Source of the DNA: Adineta ricciae
Taxonomy: Eukaryota > Rotifera > Eurotatoria > Adinetida > Adinetidae
Length of the DNA stretch: 64,000 nucleotides
Direction of reading: 5' to 3'
NCBI GenBank assembly: GCA_905250025.1
Contig: CAJNOJ010000167.1
Span: 168,447-232,446 of the forward strand
A program made the translations under genes and the position numbers. The notes under the pieces are model-generated. The model was not told the origin of the DNA. It ran no database searches and was given only the letters and a program-made list of their open reading frames with translations. Of the stretch, positions 1 through 11,660 are shown in pieces (position 1 is the first letter of the stretch; every line of letters begins with the position of its first letter).

Positions 1-1977
1 GTATTTTCGAAGCCCTTTTCATCCTCAAGAAGAACGGGAAGAATATTTTTCTCCAATAGCTTAGCGAACGTAAGTTCTTTTTTACAATTAACACTTTTGC
101 TATATGCAACAGTATCGAAACTAACAATTACCGCGGCTTCTTGCACACCATTAGCCATAGCGGCATTGATATTACCTTTCATATCTCCACCAATGTCAAA
201 CCATATCGGAATATTCTTCTCTTTAAGTTTACCTGCTATCTTCTTAACGAATTTTTGACTATCCCATTGATAACTTAACATAACATGCGAACGTTGAGAT
301 CGTGACGGTTCGAAGCGACGTGCGTCTAAATGGAAGACATCAGATATATTGTTTCGATTCCATTCTCCATCAAAGGATAATATAGAATCTTCTTCAGTTA
401 TAATTCCAGAATAGTAGACATCATAGTTTTCGATATAATGCTTTTTAAATTCAAATTTTAATTCTTTCGTAACCGGTGAGTCATAATATTCACCACTAAT
501 CACAAAGCTACCAATATCATCTTCTCCTTCACCCGCAATATATCCATTTATCAAAGAGAACATATCAAATTCCATAGAAATTTCTTTTCCCGACTCCAAA
601 TAATAGCCTTCAACGTACTCGTCATCAACAAGGATATCATCTTGTTCGTCTTGATCATCACAATCAGTAGTATACGGTTGTAATTGTGATATCAACTCAT
701 CAAGCTTTTTATCAAATTCATTGGCATCTGTCATTTGTGTCCATAATGCACCAGCGCATATAACGCCAAGCCAACCACTTTGCGTGTAAGGATTTTGTGC
801 TTTCACAGGAACTATCGGAATACCAGCTTCATCAACATATGATAGAACATACTTGGCCGTATTCGATGCTTCATATGCTTGACTCATTAGTGGTACGACG
901 ACTCTTGCCTTTTGAGTTGCTATTTTGATCATTTCGTGAACCTTCATCGGTGGACAAACAGCTGGAATACCTTTAGCAATTAATGCTTTACTCAGTTTTT
1001 GAGCGAACTCAAATTGACATGGGCAATAAGAGATCAAAACTTTCGTTCCTTTTTTACGTGAAATTTGCGGTGGTGGTATCACTTCTCCAGTTCCGGTATA
1101 TGGCCGTGGAAGAGTCAAATTCATGGAAAATTTATCAGATGCTTCCCGTGTCTTCCATTGTCCTTCTATATTGCAATTTAATTCTTGAAAAGAAACCTTT
1201 CCTTGACATTTAACGGGCTGTTTTCCAACATGTTGTTTTTGCATTTCAATTCTACCAAGGCGATCGGTAATCTTGTATTCACCAGTAAGAGTAAAATCTC
1301 CATCTTTATCATTTCCTTGGCCAACTACTTTTCCGTTTTTCAAGCCCAAAAACTATATAAAATTATTTTCAATTCAATATTCAAATTTTTATCATTTCAA
1401 TTTTATTAAATACTTTGAATTTCATTGGAAACTCTTTGCCAGATTCATAAAAACTAGCCTTCAGATTTCCCGATTCGGCTCCACCCTGGAATAAAATCTC
1501 TTCTACCACCTGTGGTTCATTCTTTTCACCTCTTTCAAGAACAAGATCACTAGTTTTAATTTCCAGTGAAGCCAGAGATTGCATAATTTCATCAAAATTA
1601 TTCGAACAACTCTTTGCAGGAGCTAAAATAGCACCCAGCCAATTCAACGGTAGATAATCTTCATCAATCTTAACACTTAGAATTGGTGTTTTATTTTGAT
1701 CAGCATAATTCAATAGTTTTAATCCAGATTTTGACTTTTCGAACGAAAGCGAGGAAAAAACTAAAACCACAGCGGCTTTTTCGATACCATTTGCAATTTG
1801 TGTATTAACATCCTCATTTTTTCTTGGATGATAAACTCTGAACCGTCGTTGGATGAAATAATTTTTCACTTTTTGCACCATGGCTGCATCAGACTCATCA
1901 TTTTCTGCGTAGGCCAAGAATATATGCTTCTTTGCAATGCCTGATGGTGGTGGTGGTGCTGCTGCTGGTGTTGGTAT
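1..1977 (-). CDS. Triple-TIR protein, allele A (3' end outside window)
   Basis: Reads right to left. Exon 1 ends at 1414; a 61-bp intron (1413-1353, GTATTT...ATATAG, phase 0) joins it to exon 2 from 1352, which stays open to the window edge. Order: a Pro/Ala-rich start, TIR1, a beta-rich module of about 95 residues, TIR2, a second such module, and TIR3 cut off by the edge. TIR domains are signalling folds and some cleave NAD+. Only TIR3 keeps the Glu of the active-site helix (NCKKELTFA, codon at 75-77); the aligned residue is Lys in TIR1 and Val in TIR2. The codon matching the allele-B start ATG is ATA here (1977-1975), so the true start is uncertain; an upstream splice acceptor could supply another. 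TIR and gene model are sure; function is inferred. Confidence 0.85.
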
Positions 1978-3662
1978 TTTCGTTGAAGCTAAAATATAAA
2001 ACCATGCGACGATCAGTCTTCAGGAAAAAACCTTATGGAAAACTGATAACATGTGTAGTTACTGTTGATGGAATGACACATTATTAGACTTCTTCAAGTA
2101 AAAAAAACATGCTTTTTATTTGTGTTTTTTCGTCACTATTCGAAGATAGAACGGTATTGAGTACTTGCGATTATGCTAACGAAACTGGAATCATGCAGCG
2201 AACTGTTATCATTTTACCTGCAGAAATTTGATTTTGTCCATAGAAAAGTCACAGTAAAATTCTTACGAACTTGATGACACACAAGCTATACAATGCGTTG
2301 AAGGCTACCGGCAACTGTGGTCGACAATCAGTTCAGCGGTCGGTCCTGGAAGCGCATATTGACGTGCGGCGAAAAGTGGGCTTTTCTAAAAATCTGCCTT
2401 CGACAGCTCCTTTCGATGATTATGACTTATTTCATTCTACTGAGTATTTTTTTGCGACAATAATGATTTGAAACTTTTGATCGAGTTGAAGGACCTACAC
2501 CGGTATCAAGATTACAGTCGATAATTTTTCAGAATGATGTGTTGTAATTGAAGCAATAGTAAAAAAGGCATCTTTTTTCTCCAAGTGACCGCAAACTTAT
2601 TACTTAACCTAGTACAATCGATAAGTGTTTCTTATAACAATGCTTATTTAGACATATTTTCAAAGAGAAATAAGTGATATTGATCTTTATGAATCTCCTG
2701 AAACGAACCAGAGATTTTCTTTTTATTAGATACACATAAGAGGAGTTCATGTGTCGTCTAACAGAATAGAAGGATTTATGCTGTCTTCAATCAAGCAAGA
2801 TAAGATTATCTGTTTTGTATCCAACATAATCGAAAACATCCTTTTCTTTCTTCAGAAATGATACGTACAACGTATTCTCTAAATATTCAAAAATCATCAG
2901 CGAAATGGTTAGGCAATGCATTTTTGTGATAATGTTATAAGTTTCGTTATGGAATAAGTCAAAACTATACATACGATCTGACCAGTATTCTGTTGGATAC
3001 TTACGTCCTGTCACCATATTTTCATTGATTTTAGTTTTCAAAGAAACTAAAGGTATGAAAAGAGAAAGAGATAAGCATCAGTGAACATTGACCATGTTTC
3101 AGTCTTTACCAGTGGATGTTGTTTCTGTTGTTGGTTTTTCAACGGGAAGATTCGTTTTTATATCTGTTGCTAGAAGTAAAATTAGCAGGCGAGTTATTTT
3201 TCTTACTTTTCGTTCAATTCTTCTGTGACTATATCGCTTCAATTTCAAAATCTATCATATGACCGTCAACTGAAAGCAATACCCAAATCCAATAAAAAAA
3301 TTAGATTCTGAGCACATAAACAACGTTAAAGTTTCGAAAACATCATTATAGTATTGCATATAAAGATTCAAGCCTAGCTACAGTAAAGGAGGAAAAATAG
3401 CTAAGTCTTTTGTCATCAAGCTAAAATCTGACTATAACACCATATTATATGGAGATGAAAAGTCCGATTCAATACCGTTAATTCCAATTCACATTATCTA
3501 TCGGAGAGCCATCAGAAAAGATATCATGTCTTTCAATAGGAAGTATTTTCTTCTGATTACATGATGTTTTAATTAATTACAAAATTTAAGTAAAATTTGG
3601 CGCAATCTTTTTCGTCTCTAAGTATAACTACATCCGATTTCTTACATTACCAAAGATTTTTT
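1978..3662. other. Intergenic, allele A, between TIR and ART genes
   Basis: About 1.7 kb that aligns along its length with 13594-15276 in allele B, with scattered substitutions and small indels. Short open frames here (for example 2787-3041 on the minus strand) are interrupted in the other allele, so they do not look coding. It should contain the TIR promoter, but I recognise no specific element. Confidence 0.6.
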
Positions 3663-4031
3663 CTACTTACTAGGAACTTTTTTTTTTAATTCCAAAGTAA
3701 TCAGATGCCTATTTTTCTTCTGATCAAAAGTAACACTTTTAACCCGAAAACAAACGCCAGGCATAATAAGTTCTTCTTCTTCTTCTGGATACTTTGAGTA
3801 TGGACTTAAATCCATAGTACAATCATTTATCAATTCCATTGTGAATAGAGTATTTCCTAATGCCTTTGCTTTGCTACGAATACGTGTACAAGAAGTATAC
3901 GCTTGAAATGTTTTACATAAAGTTTTATCTTTAGCCATTTTCTCATATTGAGTGATTTGTGCAGCATCCATATTAGCACCTCGATACATTGTTTTGTTTC
4001 TAGTCCTTTCTTTCCTAAATGGATTATCCAA
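3663..4031 (-). CDS. ADP-ribosyltransferase (ART), allele A, C-terminal part
   Basis: The frame encodes the catalytic half of an R-S-E class mono-ADP-ribosyltransferase, an enzyme family that moves ADP-ribose from NAD+ to protein, usually to arginine. Visible motifs in order are the MYRG arginine, the AYTSCTR serine motif and the acidic PEEEEEL stretch carrying the E-x-E pair. It stops at an assembly joint (N at 4032), not at a natural end. The N-terminal part of the same allele appears to be at 29145-29525, after another joint. The last 221 bp (3811-4031) are identical to both 15425-15645 and 15647-15867 in allele B. Confidence 0.8.
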   Translation of the reverse strand: MDNPFRKERTRNKTMYRGANMDAAQITQYEKMAKDKTLCKTFQAYTSCTRIRSKAKALGNTLFTMELINDCTMDLSPYSKYPEEEEELIMPGVCFRVKSVTFDQKKNRHLITLELKKKVPSK

Positions 4032-4032
4032 N
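4032..4032. other. Assembly joint (single N)
   Basis: A single N where the ART frame breaks off and unrelated sequence begins. The 221 bp before it are shared exactly with the other allele, so this reads as a contig boundary and the two sides need not be neighbours in the genome. Confidence 0.85.
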
Positions 4033-5056
4033 TTATGTATGAAGTCTCATGAGTGATGTATCTGCATGAATTTGCACGGGCCTTACTGCATTCATTGTAT
4101 GATTCGGATGAGTTTGGGTGTTGTGTAAGTGTCTGAGTGTGGGTGCGGTTGGGAGGAAATTTTTTTGACTGAAATCGATAAAGCTCGTCCAGTTGTGTCT
4201 GGAATAAGTGCTGGAACGGGGGCTCGAAGTGATGAAACGAATCCGTGTGTGCTTTTCTGGAATTTTTTAATGTTTTTTAAGACTCTTTTGCATTTTTGAT
4301 GGGTAAGGAATGATATTTCTCGGAATATCTTTGTTGAAATAGCTAGAGCTCGCCGAGTTCCACCTGGAACACATGTGATCAGAGTTGGAACACACCGGTG
4401 TGCGAATCCATGTCCAATATATCATACATACAACCGTTTTGGTTATTCTTCTCTTTGTTCTCTTTCTAAAATGTTTAGTTTAGTTTTTATCTAGTTTTAG
4501 CTTAGAAATTTGAAACAAAAACGAATAGTCTACAAAAATAAGTGAACCTTACGTATTTGCAATCACACTTATATAGAATTACATTTATTCTTTTCATTTT
4601 TTTTCCATTGGTATCCTTGAAATTTTTGCATGACGCACAAAAAGCATTATAACTTTTCCAATTACACCAACGAATACGATGGAGTATAAAGTTCAAAATT
4701 GCTCTTTAGTTAATTTGCTTTGGTAATAGACACGTGAATAAGTTCGAAAATGTTTTATTTGTAATCATCAAATTATTAAAGTAAAATTTTTGCAAGTCAT
4801 TTGCACATGACAAAGAAAATTTCGAGTCATATTTTGATTATCTAACTGGGAAACAAAACTGCGTTAGTTATTCTTTGCATTGTCATATTTTCTTAACAAA
4901 AAAAAGAATATTGATAGTGACAGAGATTATTTTGGGTGCCTTGTTATCTTTAAAAAAAACATTGACAAAACAAAAAAATAACAGTCATATATATACTAAT
5001 GTAAAACTCAGTTCTTTTTATTGTTATTCATCATTAAAGCAAACTTAGTATCTACA
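4033..5056. other. Intergenic upstream of cathepsin L
   Basis: No gene seen. It holds two diverged copies of a unit of roughly 95 bp (4155-4250 and 4315-4412), both containing an AGCTCG core followed by a CTGGAA-type stretch and a GAATCC end. A TATA-like run lies near 4987-4996, about 60 bp before the cathepsin start codon. Confidence 0.5.
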
Positions 5057-6276
<1,220 letters not shown>

Positions 6277-6309
6277 AAACTTTATCGAAGCCTTTTTTCA
6301 TAATTCCTC

Positions 6310-6315
6310 AATAAA
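6310..6315 (+). terminator. Poly(A) signal of cathepsin L
   Basis: AATAAA 34 bp after the cathepsin stop codon, in the right place for 3' end formation. Confidence 0.7.
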
Positions 6316-7021
6316 TCTACCTTGAAACTTGAATTGCGCTATTTTTACAGTCAGACATACGAAATGACTATTCTCCAAACAGACAAGCCTTATTTTACGC
6401 TGTTTCTACGTCATAAAAGTCGTACATCTTCATTAGTAATAAAGTGTCAATATGTGAATTTTAACGCTGAAAAAAGTGCTTTATTTTGAGAGAAAACTCT
6501 TCTGTCGGTATTCGAGTATTGAAAATCGGCTCTTCTCTAGAAGTGTTACACGATATTTTAACACGTTTTTACGAAGATGAATGTGCGCTTTCTCGCGCGT
6601 AAAAGCGCATTTTTTTACTGATTTCGCCTGTGCAGGTAGAAAACACTTTTAGTTAAAAAAATTAAAATACTCTCTATTGAAAGTTCTGAGTTTTCGGATG
6701 TGAGATATGTAAACAAAATCTTGAAACATCAGAAAATTCATCGGAGTATTGTGTCTAGAAGGAGCTAGCTAAATCAGTCGAAGAGGTGAAATTTTCATTA
6801 AAAAAGATCCTTGCCGATCAATTCCTACAAGAAAACAAAAGCAATCGGTTCGATGTTGTGACCGGAAACTGCGCATCTTGGACTAATCAATTAGTTTCAT
6901 AGAAAAATGTTCTCAATGAAATCATGATAATAATCATGTGGAGATGGTTATCTGTTATGTAGTATCCGATGTATAGTCATTGCGTTTACTGATTCTTTAA
7001 CAAAGATAATGATATCTGTTC
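6316..7021. other. Intergenic between convergent genes
   Basis: About 700 bp between the end of cathepsin L (+) and the end of the acyltransferase (-). A short hairpin-prone stretch (GCGCTTT...AAAGCGC type) lies near 6573-6610. No open frame or RNA gene seen. Confidence 0.5.
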
Positions 7022-8959
7022 TCATTGTGCACGAAAAAGGTTTTTTGGAAATTGACTTACAACGAACTGAGATCCAGCAATAGTTAAGTGAGTCAAATCA
7101 TATACAGTTATTGTGGAGATGCTTTCTCCAGTTCTGACCAAACACCCATCAGAATTGCATAGTATCTTGTATTGAGAGATGTATTCAACGCCAATACTGT
7201 TGGCGAACGTCTCCATCTGGTTGTCTAATTGCTTCTGGTAGGGATTTAGGCCGTACGTTAGACGAAAAGGTATTTTATTCTGAGAAATCCGAGAGTTATA
7301 ATCGCATAAAACCCTAGGCAATCCTTTAGACCACTCAGGCATCGGTCCAATCAGATAAATATTTTTTATGCTTGCATTGCGTAATTGTGCAATGGTTTCG
7401 CCAACACTTTGCCAAGGATATAAAACCCAGTTTGCCACTAGTAAGACTACATTTGGCTTCTGAGATGCGATTATTCGAAAAATATTGTTATTAATCTGTT
7501 TGCATAAGGGTATATCACCTCTATCATAACCGTAGATAGGTGGACATTCGCTGGCTGTCAGTTGTGTAAATCGAAGCTCAATCTCTTGTGCCAGTATGCC
7601 TGGACGAAGATGAGCAGCATGTGAATCGCCCCACAATACTACTGCCGTCGAAGCAGGTTTTCCCATGTTAAACGTAGTGGTACCAAACTTGTCCATACCT
7701 TGCCTGGGGCTGATGAAGGAGCCAGGTACTCCGTAAGCGGTCATATGTCGACGAAAATAATTCTCAGTCAAATAAGTCATGCTTCTTACATATGGAGAGA
7801 ATCGGTTTGGCAGTCCATCATAATGATAAGTCAGAAGTGCGACAAAACCTATCATCGACATAATTGCAATTAAGTAAAGATGGTTTAAATTCGATAAACG
7901 TGTTGTACGAAAGGCTCTTTCAATGAACCAGTATGCGAGCCACGCAAAAGCGAAGCTAAATACAACCACTAGGATGAGTTTATCAATGGATATTGATTGT
8001 TCAGCATAGACGTGTACAAAGACAAGTAACGGCCAATGATACAGATATAGAGGATAGCTAATCAGTCCGATCGCTACCAATACGTGTGTCGAAAGGATCT
8101 TTTGATTAATCCAGCATGCTGGTCCGACTAATATGAGAAATGCTGTCCCTGTTGTTGGAGCCAATGCCCACCATCCGGGAAACGCTGATTTTTTTCCGAG
8201 CAGGTACATAGGTAAGAAAGTGAGAAGAATTCCCACAATCGATATTGTGTTACACGCAATAGCTCTGTTACTATTAGAGCAATAACTATCAGAAGATTTT
8301 GATACAAAGGAGAGCTGCGCCCCAATCAGCAATTCCCAGAAACGACTCGTCGGCCAGAAGAAAGTTTGAACTATATCTGTTCTAATTTGATTGATGTTAA
8401 TAGCGAACGAAATCAGTGCTAGGACGATTGTCAATAATTGTACGTTTAATTTAATCTTTCTTGCAATATAGACTATCACTGGCCAAATAATGTAAAATTG
8501 CTCTTCGATGCCTAATGACCAGAGATGCAGAAGAGGCTTAGCATCGGATTGTCCATTAAAGTATTGAGTGTCTTTGTTTGCCAGAAAGTTCGCGAAGAAG
8601 AATGCACCAGAGAAAATATACGCGTTCAAGTTTCCAAAGTCTGCAGGACATAAGAAATGCCAACCGACTGCGTAGCAAGCAATCAGCACTAAGATTAATG
8701 ATGGGTAAAGTCTTCTGATGCGACGACAATAGAATTGAAGAAAACTGAAGGAATTTGTGTCGATCTCGTTGTCAATGATAGAAGTGATCAAGTACCCAGA
8801 CACGACAAAAAATATGTCCACACCGACGTAACCACCAGGTAAGCAATTCGGGAAGACATGAAATGCGAGTACGGCTAGAATGGCAACACCTCGCAAACCA
8901 TCGATGTCTGGTCTATATGTAGGATTCGAACATTCTGTAAACCACGGTAGTTTCGACAT
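7022..8959 (-). CDS. OafA/YrhL-type acyltransferase with SGNH domain, bacterial-like
   Basis: One uninterrupted 645-residue frame starting with ATG at 8959. The N-terminal about 370 residues form a multi-spanning acyltransferase-3 domain: YRPDIDGLRGVAILAVLAFH holds the early His, GYVGVDIFFVVSGYLIT follows, then RRIRRLYP and HLWSLGIEEQFY. The C-terminal part is an SGNH-hydrolase-like domain with the GDSH block (VVLWGDSHAAH) and a late D-x-x-H (DLTHLT). Such proteins acetylate cell-surface sugars in bacteria, and the two-domain layout and length match them closely. The absence of introns, next to genes with introns every 100-300 bp, supports horizontal acquisition from bacteria. All key motifs are present, so it looks functional. 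The substrate cannot be told from sequence. Confidence 0.93.
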   Translation of the reverse strand: MSKLPWFTECSNPTYRPDIDGLRGVAILAVLAFHVFPNCLPGGYVGVDIFFVVSGYLITSIIDNEIDTNSFSFLQFYCRRIRRLYPSLILVLIACYAVGWHFLCPADFGNLNAYIFSGAFFFANFLANKDTQYFNGQSDAKPLLHLWSLGIEEQFYIIWPVIVYIARKIKLNVQLLTIVLALISFAININQIRTDIVQTFFWPTSRFWELLIGAQLSFVSKSSDSYCSNSNRAIACNTISIVGILLTFLPMYLLGKKSAFPGWWALAPTTGTAFLILVGPACWINQKILSTHVLVAIGLISYPLYLYHWPLLVFVHVYAEQSISIDKLILVVVFSFAFAWLAYWFIERAFRTTRLSNLNHLYLIAIMSMIGFVALLTYHYDGLPNRFSPYVRSMTYLTENYFRRHMTAYGVPGSFISPRQGMDKFGTTTFNMGKPASTAVVLWGDSHAAHLRPGILAQEIELRFTQLTASECPPIYGYDRGDIPLCKQINNNIFRIIASQKPNVVLLVANWVLYPWQSVGETIAQLRNASIKNIYLIGPMPEWSKGLPRVLCDYNSRISQNKIPFRLTYGLNPYQKQLDNQMETFANSIGVEYISQYKILCNSDGCLVRTGESISTITVYDLTHLTIAGSQFVVSQFPKNLFRAQ

Positions 8960-9875
8960 TTAGAATTATTGTAAGCTTATAGTATGACCATGCTTTCTTG
9001 TCTTTTGTTCTTACTTTCAAAAAATCTGATTGGATCACTGTACAACAGAAGTTCAAAATCTGTCTAAAGAATAAAAGATTTACCTAAAACTATGTTTTCT
9101 TCTTCGCCTATATACAGAACAACTTTATTTAACATGAACTAAATTTTAAAAAATATGGCACCATTTTTTTCTACGTCTTACTTCTCGCACAACAAAGACA
9201 TTCATTCTACTTGTTCTACCAGATGAAATCTGTTTGAATATAGTGTTATTCTGTTTTGGAGAGAATCACTGATGTTTATCCTTTAGTTGAGAAAAAATAG
9301 TCAATATGACAAGACTTGCTGCACAAATTCTTAAAATTCTATCATGGTTTTTACGATCACAATACAGCTCGACGAGTGATAGAAAGTTATATTTTAATGA
9401 CAATGTGTGTGCTCTTGGTAAGATCAAAAAGAGAACATACTAGTAGTGTAAAAAAAACTCATAAAAGATTAAGATGAAAGTCAAAGTTTTCCCTTATAAC
9501 AGTTATTTGACAAAACGTCAAACGAAGAGATATTTTGGAAAATATCAAGCTAGGGAATTTCTGAAATATTATCAGTGATAATTTTTCAGAATTTCCTATG
9601 TCCACGAGAACGTGCGAAGAAGACTGTGTACCTCTGTTGTGTATATTACGCTGAAACAAACATAACTTGTGAGTATTATCTAATACATCTTACTCAAACA
9701 AGTGATGCAGTGCAAATATCGCACGTGTTCACCAAATATGCATTGTCCTCGGATACGCATGAAGCAGTAACGTAAATAATGCAATCTACTGGCTTGTATC
9801 AATTCGTTGAAGTAAATGAAAGCAAACTATTTTCTCATGGACACAAACAAAAAGAGAGAAGAAGAGACGTTATTT
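8960..9875. other. Intergenic upstream of acyltransferase
   Basis: A+T-rich, with no frame longer than about 65 codons and no recognisable motif. It should include the acyltransferase promoter. Confidence 0.5.
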
Positions 9876-11360
9876 ACGAGGGAGGTTCCCCAGGTGTTCA
9901 CGGCTTTTAGGTCCCATCTTTTGGCGACAAGTAGACCTCAATGAGATATGAAAAACCTCAAGAGGATTTGTGGCCTTGTGCCTTTATTGCCGAGATATTG
10001 AATTCTCAAGGTACATGCAAACGAGACTGAATTGAAAAATAATCGTTTTCACATAGTAGCACAGTATTCAAGTGAAAATATTTCACAGCTTCGCGTATCA
10101 CTCGTGCAATCTATTCTGGATTTAGTGCTAGATAATATCTTATTAATAGCACTTCTATAGACTGTTTATCGGGGCACAGACGACCCACAACTTTTCATTT
10201 CAAATTGGATTTAATTATGCTCTGTGAAAAATTATTGAGGCCCAAAAATACACTAGCGATTACCTTTTCATCGTTCTGGCTGGCATACGAATATATCTAA
10301 CTGATAACTACACGTGTTCTTCGTTTACGTTTCTCTACTTTCTTTCTCCTCGTGCTCTTTCTTTCATTTCGGTATCATGTCATGAGGTTATTTTTCTCTT
10401 CATTCGATCGTTTATGACATACAATTGACATACCAGCAAGCATACGAGACCGATTTCTCTGAATAAATTTCTAAATGATTAATCCTGCAAACGTTATGAA
10501 GATTTTCGCTGATCGAGCATGAAACTTATCGTCTACTGTATCAGATAGAGCGACCTCCGCTACTAAGTCGCGCGTCGTGAATGTGAAGTAGCCCATCTGT
10601 TGTGCAAGGTGCTGGAATCAATTACTAACAGTCACTTCCACATCTTCGAAGTCGATGTCTTTTTCAACAGTGAGATGAAAGTGATTCCTCCTCGATGAGC
10701 TTGACGTCAACATGAGCGAACGAAATAACATCATTCGCCTCATGTCTCCTACTTACAACTAACTCTCGCCCCGACGTATTTTGTCCGATGATCTAATACG
10801 ATCGGTATGCGATCGGCTACGTAGACAAACATCCCGAGTCCTTCAAAGCAGTGAGTGAAGTGTGTTTTTCTTTCGCTGCAACGATATGCGTTGTACCTTC
10901 ATGCGACGCAACTCTTTTACCTGTTCCAGCTGGTGTGACAAACCACTGTGTTTCAAGCACTTTTTTCTGAACTATCAATTTCACTGATTCACTCCTGTGC
11001 ACGCTTTTCTACTATACATAGCGAAATCCAATTTGAAATGAAAAGTTATGGGTCGTCTGTGCCCCGATAAACAGTCTATAGAAGTGCTATTAATAAGATA
11101 TTATCTAGCACTAAATCCAGAATAGATTGCACGAGTGATACGCGAAGCTGTGAAATATTTTCACTTGAATACTGTGCTACTATGTGAAAACGATTATTTT
11201 TCAATTCAGTCTCGTTTGCATGTACCTTGAGAATTCAATATCTCGGCAATAAAGGCACAAGGCCACAAATCCTCTTGAAGTTTTTCATATCTCATTGAGG
11301 TCTACTTGTCGCCAAAAGATGGGACCTAAAGGCCTTGAACACCTGGGGAACATCTCTCGT
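9876..11360. mobile_element. Foldback DNA element with about 337-bp inverted ends
   Basis: The left arm (about 9876-10212) is repeated in inverted orientation at the right (about 11024-11360) with only a few mismatches; both ends begin ACGAG then a GTTCCCCAGGTGTTC block. About 810 bp lie between the arms. The centre has no long frame. The best is a 61-codon minus frame (10817-11002), which I do not recognise, so the element looks non-autonomous. No clear target-site duplication is visible at the ends as placed. Nearly matched arms suggest a fairly recent insertion or arm homogenisation. It lies between the acyltransferase and the 3' end of the TIR gene. Confidence 0.85.
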
Positions 11361-11660
11361 CAGAACAGAAAGATTGGATTTCCGAGAGATGTAAATAATA
11401 GATATCTGCAAAAACCTTGTGATAAGTCTTCTTTCTACAATCATGCGGGAGTGCGGTATAACTGACTGATACCGCATACCGCCGGTCTCTGATCTAAATT
11501 ACTCCAATAGACCCTGGCTTTTATTTGTCGATTTAAAAAAGTGTGCTTCTCTTTTATGTCAAGATGCGAATTATAAATCGATTGAAATACAAAAAACTGT
11601 TGTTAGTGAGAAAAAAAAAACGATCAAAATTTCCAATTATTTTCGTACTATTATACGTAT
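11361..11660. other. Intergenic downstream of TIR gene
   Basis: 300 bp between the foldback element and the TIR stop codon, with no gene seen. On the minus strand an AATAAA overlaps the stop codon region (about 11660-11665) and may serve as the poly(A) signal. Confidence 0.5.

Noticed and set aside
2787-3041. 84-codon minus frame between TIR and ART
   Set aside because: Allele B (about 14400-14660) has stops in the same frame.
10817-11002. Transposase fragment inside the foldback element
   Set aside because: The 61-residue frame shows no motif of any transposase family that I can name.
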